Shown here: piece after piece, positions 9,978 to 18,070 of the stretch
Layout of the letters: each line of letters opens with the position of its first letter
Numbering within the stretch: the first letter of the stretch is position 1
NCBI GenBank assembly: GCA_021741825.1
Contig: JAIOXB010000004.1
Location: forward strand, 1-34,183
Source: Microbacteriaceae bacterium
Lineage (GTDB): Bacteria > Actinomycetota > Actinomycetes > Actinomycetales > Microbacteriaceae
Direction: 5' to 3'
Length of the DNA stretch: 34,183 nt
The notes under the pieces: model-generated
Databases searched by the model: none
What the model was told of the DNA's origin: nothing
The model's input: the letters and a program-made list of their open reading frames with translations, nothing else
Translations under genes and position numbers: made by a program

Positions 9978-11140
9978 CAACCGTCGGGGTGCTCGCGCCG
10001 CCGTCGAGGTTGGCTGATTTGAATTCCCTGACCGATTGGGCCGACATCGTCTGGGGAGTAGATTCCGTTCGAGACGTGGTCCGCCACGTTTCCCAATCGC
10101 CCGTTGACGTGCTCGTCACCGAAGCGAGTGTGGCGTATCTGACCGATGAGTTGATGCGGTTGACGCCGCACTCCATCGGTCAGATTTGCGCCGTTGCCGA
10201 GGCAAACGGAGTATTCGAGTGGGCTGCTGGCCTGACCGGAGTTCGTGCGGTCCGCAGTTTTTCGGACACTCGATCCGTGATTGGGGCCGACCCGGAACCG
10301 GATGGCGGATTGCCGATAGCCCAAGGATTGGCTCCCGTCGCTGAAACTTCGCCACGCGACCCCACCGTAATCGCAGTCTGGGGGCCGGTCGGTGCGCCCG
10401 GTGTCACCACGACAGCGATTTCCCTCTCCACCGTTTGTGCACAAGCAGGGCGATCGACACTTCTCTGCGATGTCGACACACGTGGTTCATCCGTGGCTAT
10501 CGCTTTGGGCGTGCTGGACGAAACTCCTGGGTTTGCAGCCGCGTGTCGATTGGCGGGTCGAAACGAATTGACCCCGTCAGAAATTCGACGAATTGCGAAC
10601 ACCGTTGAACATGACGGTGTGAGTTTCTCGGTGTTGACAGGCGTACCCCGAGCCTCTCGATGGGCCGAAGTCGGGCCGGAAAAGGTTCGACCGGTGTTGG
10701 ATCTGGTCAGAGAAATCTATGACGTGGTGATTGTCGACGTCGGCTTCGGTGTGGAGCAAAATGAGTGGATCGACGATGCGCCTCAACGCGACGGTGCAGC
10801 TCGCGAAATTCTGCGCCGGGCAGATGCGGTGATCGCCGTCGGCACACCCGACGCAGTTGGAGTTTCCAGAATCATCCGTGGCCTCGACGAAATTCGCGAT
10901 TTGTGTGAGTCCCCGATTGTTGTCCTTAATCGCGCGCCACTTGGCTCTGGCGCTGATGCGGCCGACGCGATTCATCGTTTCAGTGACCATATCGTGCGAA
11001 CCGTCATTCCAGTGGACGGACGAAGGGGTATTGAAGAGGCAATGACTCGAGCTCGGAATCATCCCACGTTGTGGCGAAGGGTCGCGGAACAGACGGGGGT
11101 CGCACTACCCACTCTCCGCAAGTCTCGGTGGCGGCGGTAG
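9974..11140 (+). CDS. CpaE/MinD-like P-loop protein with degenerate Walker A
   Basis: IAVWGPVGAPGVTTTAISLSTVCAQAGRSTLLCDVDTRG and VVIVDVGFG; 4-nt overlap (GTGA) with the SAF gene. Confidence 0.78.
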   Translation: MTTVGVLAPPSRLADLNSLTDWADIVWGVDSVRDVVRHVSQSPVDVLVTEASVAYLTDELMRLTPHSIGQICAVAEANGVFEWAAGLTGVRAVRSFSDTRSVIGADPEPDGGLPIAQGLAPVAETSPRDPTVIAVWGPVGAPGVTTTAISLSTVCAQAGRSTLLCDVDTRGSSVAIALGVLDETPGFAAACRLAGRNELTPSEIRRIANTVEHDGVSFSVLTGVPRASRWAEVGPEKVRPVLDLVREIYDVVIVDVGFGVEQNEWIDDAPQRDGAAREILRRADAVIAVGTPDAVGVSRIIRGLDEIRDLCESPIVVLNRAPLGSGADAADAIHRFSDHIVRTVIPVDGRRGIEEAMTRARNHPTLWRRVAEQTGVALPTLRKSRWRR

Positions 11141-11150
11141 CCTGTAAAGC

Positions 11151-12638
11151 ATGCTGACCCTCGCCGAAATCGTTGCCGAGCAGGCCGATATGGCCCCCGA
11201 CGACGTCGAGTGGCTGCAGGACCTCGTTCGCGAAGGTCAGATCGTGGCGGACCTTTCGCTCGCGGACATCGCGATGTGGGTGCGGACGAAGGATGGCTCG
11301 TGGGTCGCGGTTGCGCTCTTTCGGGCCAGCACCGCCAGCACCGTGTTCTATCGCGACATCGTCGGAACACGCATCAGCGACACCTGGGACAAGCTGGTCG
11401 ACGAATGCGAACGCCGCGGGACGATGGTCGAACCGACAGAGCAAATTTGGTTCGAGGAAACGGCGACGCTGGTGCGGGCGATTCCGATTCGGCGTCGCGG
11501 CGGTGCGAACCCCATCGCCGTGCTGACCCGCCACGCTCTCGTGTCGGACAACCTCACGAATCGTCAAGCGAAGGCGTTCATTGAATCGGCCGAACAGATC
11601 TACTCGATGATCGCCGACGGCGACTTCCCGGACCCGTCGCAACGCGACAGTTCGAAACTCGGTGCACCGCGAGCGTCGGACGGACTGATCAAACTCGATC
11701 GCGACGGCACCGTCACGTACGCGAGCCCCAACGCCCTCTCTTCCTTCAACCGGATGGGGTATTCGGCCCCGATGGAGGGGATGGGCCTCGCCGAGGTCGC
11801 TCGACTCGTGGGCAACACCGAAGAACTAGCAGCGAACGAAATGTTACCGATGGTGGTCAGCGGACGTGTGCCGTGGCAAACCGACTTCAAAGCCGGCCCA
11901 ATTGTCATTGCAGTGCGCGGAATCCCGTTGACCCAGAGTGGCGAACGAATCGGCGCCATCCTGTTGCTACGCGACGTCACCGAACTGCGTCGCCAGGAAC
12001 GAGAATTGTCGAGCAAAAACGCGACCATTCGAGAGATTCATCACCGAGTCAAGAACAATTTGCAGACGGTCGCGTCACTGCTGCGCATCCAGAGCCGTCG
12101 AACCAAATCGACCGAGGTCAAGGACGCGATTGCGCAGGCGATGCGGCGGGTCGAGTCGATTGCGGTGGTACACGACGCGCTCGCGACGGGGCTGGCGCAA
12201 ACAGTTGACTTCGACGAAGTCGCCGCGCGAGTCTCTCCGCTCGCCGCCGAGGTTGCGGGCACGGGCGGGCCGACCGTTCGCCCCACGATCGAGGGAACCT
12301 TTGGTGACTTGCCGAGCGAGTTTGCGACGCCGTTAGCGATCGTGCTGACAGAACTCATCACCAACGCGGTTGAGCACGGCCTGAAAGACGTCACCGACGG
12401 CACAGTGACCGTTCGAGCGGAACGCGCCGCGGACCACTTGCGGGTATCGGTGAGCGACAATGGTCCCGGTGTCGATGCATCGACAATCGGTCAGGGACTC
12501 GGAACGCAGATCATCCGCACTCTCGTTGAGAACGAACTGTCGGCGACGATTGCGTGGTCGCGGGGTGAGTCTGGTGGAACGGTTGTGACGATCGATATTC
12601 CGTTGAGATACATCGCGGCGGCGAAGGGTGTTAAATGA
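11151..12638 (+). CDS. pdtaS: sensor histidine kinase PdtaS-like (GAF/PAS, HisKA_2, HATPase)
   Basis: N-terminal MLTLAEIVAEQADMAPDDVEWLQDLV, IREIHHRVKNNLQTVASLLRIQSRR HisKA_2 box; adjacent to whiB1 as in Mycobacterium (Rv3220c/Rv3219). Confidence 0.9.
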   Translation: MLTLAEIVAEQADMAPDDVEWLQDLVREGQIVADLSLADIAMWVRTKDGSWVAVALFRASTASTVFYRDIVGTRISDTWDKLVDECERRGTMVEPTEQIWFEETATLVRAIPIRRRGGANPIAVLTRHALVSDNLTNRQAKAFIESAEQIYSMIADGDFPDPSQRDSSKLGAPRASDGLIKLDRDGTVTYASPNALSSFNRMGYSAPMEGMGLAEVARLVGNTEELAANEMLPMVVSGRVPWQTDFKAGPIVIAVRGIPLTQSGERIGAILLLRDVTELRRQERELSSKNATIREIHHRVKNNLQTVASLLRIQSRRTKSTEVKDAIAQAMRRVESIAVVHDALATGLAQTVDFDEVAARVSPLAAEVAGTGGPTVRPTIEGTFGDLPSEFATPLAIVLTELITNAVEHGLKDVTDGTVTVRAERAADHLRVSVSDNGPGVDASTIGQGLGTQIIRTLVENELSATIAWSRGESGGTVVTIDIPLRYIAAAKGVK

Positions 12639-12664
12639 CGAAACGCCCCCGAAGAGGCGTTTCG
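12639..12664. terminator. bidirectional intrinsic terminator hairpin between pdtaS and whiB1
   Basis: Perfect 9-bp inverted repeat CGAAACGCC-N8-GGCGTTTCG in the convergent intergenic gap. Confidence 0.7.
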
Positions 12665-12689
12665 CGTTGAGGTATTTCCCGGTGCGTCG

Positions 12690-12938
12690 TTAGGACGCGC
12701 GGCGGGCTCGAGCTGCGCGGCGCTTGAGCGCACGACGCTCGTCTTCGCTGAGGCCACCCCATACTCCGGAATCCTGGTTGGACTCGATGGCGTACTGAAG
12801 GCAGTTTTCGACGACGGGGCACTGTGCACAAACTTGCTTCGCCTTTTCGATTTGGTCAAGTGCCGGCCCAGTGTTGCCGACGGGGAAAAAAAGTTCCGGG
12901 TCGACCGTGAGGCAAGCGGACTTATCGCGCCAATCCAT
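12690..12938 (-). CDS. whiB1: WhiB family transcriptional regulator (WhiB1-like)
   Basis: MDWRDKSACLTVDPELFFPVG...AKQVCAQCPVVENCLQYAI...GVWGGLSEDERR: four Cys and the GVWGG motif; SD GGAG upstream. Confidence 0.93.
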   Translation of the reverse strand: MDWRDKSACLTVDPELFFPVGNTGPALDQIEKAKQVCAQCPVVENCLQYAIESNQDSGVWGGLSEDERRALKRRAARARRAS

Positions 12939-13116
12939 GGTGATCTCCTTAATTAGTGTCGGCACACAATTGGGCCGACGAACGCCGAAACTCGCTCGGC
13001 ATAGTGGGTGGGACGGAAGTGTTGGAAACCGCACGCGTCATCGGGTGCGAACATCAACCTCTAACAGGTTCTCACGGTTGGCCAATAAGGTCAAGGGTGT
13101 TTGAGAGAATTCTTCT

Positions 13117-13515
13117 GTGGCCGTAAACCCTAAATCCTTCGCGGTGTTCGCGATCGTCGCGATCGTGACCCTGCAAACGCTCGGATTGTGGGTGGTATCG
13201 GGGGTGTTTGTTTATGACACCGTGACGCAGCCATCCAACTCGCTCGCCGGCGCAATCTTCCTCGACGTCATGATTATTCTGTCCGCCGCCGCGATGTCTA
13301 TCGCAACCGTCATGTTTGTGCGGGGCCGTTCATCGACGCGAAGTGCCATCATTGTCTGGCAAATGACGGTCATCGGAATCGGGATTGCCTCGTCACAAGG
13401 AGCGGAGCCCCGTTGGGATCTGGCCGCACTGTTGATTGTGCCCGCCGCTGTGGTCACCGCTTTGTTGCTTTTCAGTCGCGACGTTTCGCGTCACCTTGAT
13501 TCCGACGAACGCTGA
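13117..13515 (+). CDS. hypothetical membrane protein (four predicted TM helices)
   Basis: Hydrophobic segments across the 132-aa ORF; GTG start with -10-like GAGAAT 6 nt upstream. Confidence 0.65.
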   Translation: MAVNPKSFAVFAIVAIVTLQTLGLWVVSGVFVYDTVTQPSNSLAGAIFLDVMIILSAAAMSIATVMFVRGRSSTRSAIIVWQMTVIGIGIASSQGAEPRWDLAALLIVPAAVVTALLLFSRDVSRHLDSDER

Positions 13516-13533
13516 TTGGTTCCGGGTCTTGGT

Positions 13534-13552
13534 CTAGGTAAGGTTCGCCTTT
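13534..13552. promoter_or_regulatory. candidate DtxR/IdeR-like iron box upstream of the VIT1/CCC1 gene
   Basis: CTAGGTAAGGTTCGCCTTT compared by eye with TTAGGTWAGSCTWACCTWA; left half TAGGTAAGG is a good match, right half weaker. 37 bp upstream of the start at 13589. Confidence 0.45.
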
Positions 13553-13588
13553 CTAGAAACGCAGGGTCGTAGTTGGTTGACTGGCGCT

Positions 13589-14296
13589 ATGTCTACTGGA
13601 ACCTACGAGCCGCACCGCGTCTCTCACCTCGCCAAGTTGAACTGGCTTCGCGCCGGAGTGCTCGGTGCGAACGACGGAATCGTCTCGATTTCAGCCCTCG
13701 TTGTAGGTGTTGCCGCCGCGACGACCGACATTGGCCCGATCATGATTGCCGGAGTCGCGGGGCTCGCCGCCGGAGCCATCTCGATGGGACTCGGCGAATA
13801 TGTGTCCGTCAGCAGCCAGCGCGACAGCGAAATCGCCCTGATTGACAAAGAAAAGCGCGAACTCATCGAGCAACCCGAAGTTGAACTCGCCGAATTGCAA
13901 GAGATCTACGAAAACAAGGGCCTGAGCGCGGTGACCGCCAAGCAGGTCGCCAAGGAACTGACGGCCCACAATCCGATTCGCGCGCACCTCGAGGCCGAAC
14001 TCAACATTCTTGAAGCCCACATTGTGAACCCGTGGCACGCAGCATTTTCGTCCACCGGCTCGTTCCTCGTGGGTGCGCTGCTTCCGTTCCTGACGGTGTT
14101 GTTGGCCGCGGAACAATTCCGAATTCCCGCGACAATCGCGGCGTCCATCATCGCCCTCGCGGGCACCGGCGCGGCCGGTGCTTACCTCGGCGGAAGTTCG
14201 ATGCTGAAATCGGTAATCCGAGTTGTCGTCGGAGGTTCTGCGGCGCTCGCCATAACGTTCGCGATCGGTTCGCTGTTCAATACGTCGATTGCTTAG
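13589..14296 (+). CDS. VIT1/CCC1 family transporter (putative Fe2+/Mn2+)
   Basis: LAKLNWLRAGVLGANDGIVSISALVVGVAAA...AGAISMGLGEYVSVSSQRDSE is the VIT family signature. Confidence 0.93.
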   Translation: MSTGTYEPHRVSHLAKLNWLRAGVLGANDGIVSISALVVGVAAATTDIGPIMIAGVAGLAAGAISMGLGEYVSVSSQRDSEIALIDKEKRELIEQPEVELAELQEIYENKGLSAVTAKQVAKELTAHNPIRAHLEAELNILEAHIVNPWHAAFSSTGSFLVGALLPFLTVLLAAEQFRIPATIAASIIALAGTGAAGAYLGGSSMLKSVIRVVVGGSAALAITFAIGSLFNTSIA

Positions 14297-14754
14297 ACGC
14301 TGAGCTTTTCGCGCAGCATGTCGACGTGGCCGGTGGCCTTGACGTTGTAGAGCGCGTGGGTGAGGACTCCGTCGCCATCGATCACAAACGTCGAGCGGAT
14401 GACGCCCTGGACCTCTTTGCCGTACATGTTCTTGGTGCCGAACGCGCCGTAGGCTTTGAGGGTTTCTTTGCTCTCGTCACCGAGCAACATGAACGGCAAG
14501 CTCTCTTGGTCGGTGAATTCCTGAAGGTCCTTGCCCGAGTCGGGTGAAACGCCGATGACGACGTATCCCTTGCTCGTGAAGGCGGCCATGTTGTCGCGGA
14601 AGTCGCAGGCCTGGGTCGTGCAACCGGGAGTCATCGCTTTCGGGTAGAAGTAGACGATGACGTTTTGGCCCGCGAAATCCGCGAGCGAGTGGTGAGTTCC
14701 CGACGCGTCGGGAAGGGTAAATGCGGGGGCTTTGTCGCCAGCGTTAAGTGTCAT
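14293..14754 (-). CDS. bcp: thioredoxin-dependent thiol peroxidase (Bcp/AhpC-TSA)
   Basis: MTLNAGDKAPAFTLPDASG...VIVYFYPKAMTPGCTTQACDFRDN. Confidence 0.95.
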   Translation of the reverse strand: MTLNAGDKAPAFTLPDASGTHHSLADFAGQNVIVYFYPKAMTPGCTTQACDFRDNMAAFTSKGYVVIGVSPDSGKDLQEFTDQESLPFMLLGDESKETLKAYGAFGTKNMYGKEVQGVIRSTFVIDGDGVLTHALYNVKATGHVDMLREKLSV

Positions 14755-14772
14755 GAGCCAAGGATACCTGAC

Positions 14773-15048
14773 TCAATTCGGAAGATTTCGATAGACAACG
14801 CGCCGGTGACGCGCAGAAACGACGACTATGAGAAGCTCGGCATCTCGGACTCGATACACAATTCGATAGTCGCCCACTCTCACCCTGAACAGATCAGTGA
14901 ACCCCGTTAACTTCTTGCTTGCGGGGGGACGAGGGTGATTGGCGAGGAGTTCTGTCGCCCTAAAGATTCTTTCGCGCGTGGGATGATCAAATCTCTTCAG
15001 GTTTTTTACCGCATCACGAGACCACGTAACGTGATACCGCTCAGTCAC
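14773..15048 (-). CDS. RelE/ParE-superfamily toxin (Txe/YoeB-like) of a type II TA system
   Basis: VTERYHVTWSRDAVKNLKRFDHPTRERIF...LFRVRVGDYRIVYRVRDAELLIVVVSARHRRVVYRNL; GTG start overlaps the antitoxin end by 8 nt. Confidence 0.85.
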   Translation of the reverse strand: MTERYHVTWSRDAVKNLKRFDHPTRERIFRATELLANHPRPPASKKLTGFTDLFRVRVGDYRIVYRVRDAELLIVVVSARHRRVVYRNLPN

Positions 15049-15304
15049 GGGTAATGCCAAGTTCGGCTGCGACCTCATCCAACGTATAGGTGGGCTCTCC
15101 GTTATCGACCTTCGCCAGGCTGGCGAGTGCCATCTCGATGTCCCGCGAATCCTCCAGCACCTGAAGGGCCAGTTTGGCGAGTGCGGCATCCATCACCGCA
15201 ACGGTTGGGCGTCCGTGATCGGTGATGATGAGAGGTTCGTTTCGGGCGGCTTCGACGGTTTCGGCCCAGTTCTGGCGCGCATGCGAGGAGGTGACAGAGT
15301 TCAT
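15041..15304 (-). CDS. Phd/YefM-family antitoxin
   Basis: MNSVTSSHARQNWAETVEAARNEPLIITDHGRPTVAVMDA is the typical Phd/YefM N-terminus; directly upstream of the toxin. Confidence 0.88.
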   Translation of the reverse strand: MNSVTSSHARQNWAETVEAARNEPLIITDHGRPTVAVMDAALAKLALQVLEDSRDIEMALASLAKVDNGEPTYTLDEVAAELGITRD

Positions 15305-15339
15305 GTCTAAATTGTACGTTTTAGACGAAAGCCCGTCAA
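15305..15339 (-). promoter_or_regulatory. toxin-antitoxin promoter with overlapping palindromic operator
   Basis: On the minus strand: TTGACG-N17-TACAAT-N6-ATG. The -10 lies within the 22-nt palindrome GTCTAAATTGTACGTTTTAGAC (15305-15326, 18/22 positions symmetric). Confidence 0.7.
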
Positions 15340-16493
15340 CCCTTTTCGAGAACTGCGCGAACTTCCCCGATAAGTTTTTTCCAACGGGTGTGCTCCTGAC
15401 TGCCAACGATCAGGTAGTTCGTGACGAATCCGAAACTGGCTCGGTGGGTGGGGTCGGCGAAACCGGACTGACCGCCGAACCCATCGTGACCGAAGGACCT
15501 CGAACTGAAAAGCGGCGACCGCGCCTCACACTCGAGCATGACTCCGAAGCCGCGCTCGGGCCACGGTCCGGGCTCGCCCCACACTGACGGCCCGGTCACG
15601 CGACGTTCGCGCATCATGTTGACGGTCTCGTCGGACAAGACCCGCACGCCACTAGTCGAGGTCACGGTCGACGACCACATGGCCGCGAGCCCTCTCGCCG
15701 TCGAGATGCCGTTCGCGCCGGGAAGCACGCCTTGGTGAACGCGAGGGTCGTTGTAGCCGATGTTGGGGTGTATACCTGCGCCGGCAGGAAACGCGTTCCC
15801 GAACGACATCGCGCGTGACTGCACATCAGCCGGTGAGCCCGGCTCTAGCGGGCGTCCGAGGGGCCAGTCGGTTTCGACGAATTCCGCAACGCGGTCGTGG
15901 TGTTCCGCCGGCAACCCAATCCATGCCTCGACCCCGAGCGGGCGAGCGAGCTCGTCCTGCAGCATCGCGCTCAGGTTCCGACCGTCAACACGGCGAACAA
16001 GTTCGTCGACGAGCGTTCCGAATGTGATCGCGTGATACGCATAGTCTGTTCCGGGTTCCCACAACGGTTCCTGCGAGAGCAGCTCGCGAATCACGCTGTC
16101 GTGGTCGAGCACTTGGTCGAGCGTCATGTCGTTGCGCACAGAGGATAGCCCCGCGCGGTGCTCCATCAAACCGCGAACCGTCAATGCGGTGCTGATTGCG
16201 CTGAACTCAGGCCAATACTGCGTGAGGGGCGCATCCGGATCGACCGCACCGGACTCGACGAGCGTCGCGACAAGAATCGATGCCAATCCCTTGGTGTTCG
16301 AGAACATGACCGACAGGGTGTCGGCGGTCCACGGCGCTCCTGGCCTAGCCTCGCCTCCGTGCAGATCGATCACGCACTCGCCTTCGACGAAGACCGAGAA
16401 CGCGGCGCCACCCGCCGGTTGGTCGCCGAGAATTGTGTCGAAAGTGTCGCGAATGTGGCCGAACGACGATGCGGTGAAACCGTGGGTTCCCAT
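15336..16493 (-). CDS. serine hydrolase, beta-lactamase/EstB family
   Basis: SVMFSNTKGLASILVATLVESGAVDPDAPLTQYWPEF (SxxK motif) and LMEHRAGLSSV...YAYHAITFGTLVDELVRRV. Confidence 0.9.
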   Translation of the reverse strand: MGTHGFTASSFGHIRDTFDTILGDQPAGGAAFSVFVEGECVIDLHGGEARPGAPWTADTLSVMFSNTKGLASILVATLVESGAVDPDAPLTQYWPEFSAISTALTVRGLMEHRAGLSSVRNDMTLDQVLDHDSVIRELLSQEPLWEPGTDYAYHAITFGTLVDELVRRVDGRNLSAMLQDELARPLGVEAWIGLPAEHHDRVAEFVETDWPLGRPLEPGSPADVQSRAMSFGNAFPAGAGIHPNIGYNDPRVHQGVLPGANGISTARGLAAMWSSTVTSTSGVRVLSDETVNMMRERRVTGPSVWGEPGPWPERGFGVMLECEARSPLFSSRSFGHDGFGGQSGFADPTHRASFGFVTNYLIVGSQEHTRWKKLIGEVRAVLEKG

Positions 16494-16592
16494 GTCCCCA
16501 GTTTAAGGTCCGCGCCTATTGGGCACGTAGTGGGCACGGTTTGGTTGGGGGCGCTCGCTTTGGTAATGTTGTGACTTGCGTGCAAGCGCAAC

Positions 16593-16668
<76 letters not shown>

Positions 16669-16881
16669 GATAGAGACGGGCTAGTTGCCAGAATCGGCGA
16701 AAGATCCTGTGTCGTGTGGACACCATGCAAAATCCCAGCAACACAGCAGGCAAAAAGGTGAACTCGTTTGTCGAATTGAACGTTGCTAACGTGCCCGCGG
16801 CGCGCCATCGCTTCCGCTGCTGGGCCCGCGTCGGCGGACGTTGTGGCTTGACGGTCACCGTCTTTGCTGACACTGTTAGGT

Positions 16882-17223
16882 ATGGTCAAACAGCGTTCGG
16901 ACACGACGGCGTTAGTGCTCGCGATTGCCAGCGCGGTGGTGACTCCCGTGTTGTTGTTTGTCGAATTTTCCGGCCTGATTTTGGTCGGAATGATCCTGTA
17001 CGAACCCTCGAATTCGGTTGTCATCAAGTCGATCGCGGTGGCCGCCCTCATGCTCGTCGCCATCCTGGCTCTGGTGTTGCCGCTGTTCGCGTTTTTCTCC
17101 AACTCGCGCGCGGCGTCGCGGGTGATTGCGGGGCTTGTGCTGGCGGGTTGGGTGGCCGCTCAGTTGTACCTCGTCGGGATGCTTCTCGGGGTCTGCAGCT
17201 TCGAGGGTTGTTTCCCCGCCTGA
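16882..17223 (+). CDS. hypothetical small membrane protein
   Basis: MVKQRSDTTALVLAIASAVVTPVLLFVEFSGLILVGMILYE...: three or four hydrophobic segments. Confidence 0.65.
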   Translation: MVKQRSDTTALVLAIASAVVTPVLLFVEFSGLILVGMILYEPSNSVVIKSIAVAALMLVAILALVLPLFAFFSNSRAASRVIAGLVLAGWVAAQLYLVGMLLGVCSFEGCFPA

Positions 17224-17227
17224 CCGC

Positions 17228-17902
17228 TCAGAGTTCTTCGCCCTCGATGAAACGGATGACATTGCTGTGGTGTGTGGCCATGACATGGTCCCGCAGGGCG
17301 AGCGCTTCCGCGGTGGATCGTGACGGTGCGTGCGAACCAGCGCCCCAGACCGCGGATCCGAGCGTCGACATCGCAACGCTGGCGGTGAGTTCGACAAGCC
17401 GTGGGTCACCGAGATAGCGAGCCCGATCGAAGTTGTCTTCGGTGAGTTCGATTTCTGTCACGCTGCCGGTCTTCACATCGAGAATCAGCTGCGCGAGTCG
17501 GCTCAAGTTCAATTCGAACCCGAGCGTCATTCGCGCGCGGAACAGTTCGTTGAATTCGACCGGGTTTTCGAGAGTCAGATCGGGATAGTTGAGGACGACC
17601 ATCCAGCCCGGCCGTTCTAGTGCGAATTGAACCTGGGTGGTCATCCATGCTCGAAGTCGTTCTTGAGGATCATGTGGTGCCTCGGCGACTCCTCGTGCCA
17701 TGGCGTCCACGTAAAGGTCGTACACCGTCGACGCCGCCTCGGCGATGAGGCCGCCTCGGGAACCGAAGTAATGGTTGATCATGGCCATCGTATAGCCGAG
17801 CTTGTCAACGACTTCTTTGTGTCGAAATCCCCCGGGACCGAGTGTTCCGAATTCTTCGATTGTCAGATATAGAAACTTTTCCCTGGTAGATGGCTGGGCG
17901 AT
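17228..17902 (-). CDS. TetR-family-like regulator; start codon unresolved (ATG-initiated ORF only 17228-17788; possible pseudogene)
   Basis: The frame stays open upstream of 17788 to a TGA at 17939-17941, encoding IAQPSTREKFLYLTIEEFGTLGPGGFRHKEVVDKLGYTMAMINHYFGSRGGL, a full TetR HTH aligning without gaps to its neighbour. No in-frame ATG/GTG/TTG lies upstream of 17788. Confidence 0.6.
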   Translation of the reverse strand: MAQPSTREKFLYLTIEEFGTLGPGGFRHKEVVDKLGYTMAMINHYFGSRGGLIAEAASTVYDLYVDAMARGVAEAPHDPQERLRAWMTTQVQFALERPGWMVVLNYPDLTLENPVEFNELFRARMTLGFELNLSRLAQLILDVKTGSVTEIELTEDNFDRARYLGDPRLVELTASVAMSTLGSAVWGAGSHAPSRSTAEALALRDHVMATHHSNVIRFIEGEEL

Positions 17903-18070
17903 TCCGCATTGCTCCGATTGATTAGCGTCACGGCGAGTTCAGGAGTTTCGAGGTCATGGCGCACGCATAGACCAGAACATCCCGACAGTGCCGAGTTACA
18001 ATTCGATCATACAAAATTGGAGTGCCATATCAAATTTGACCCGCGAAAGACGTCCGTGAAACGAACTTCG

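Noticed and set aside
9350-10444. 364-aa minus-strand ORF opposite the SAF/CpaE-like genes
   Set aside because: Low-complexity T/S/R-rich translation opposite coherent, domain-bearing + strand genes.
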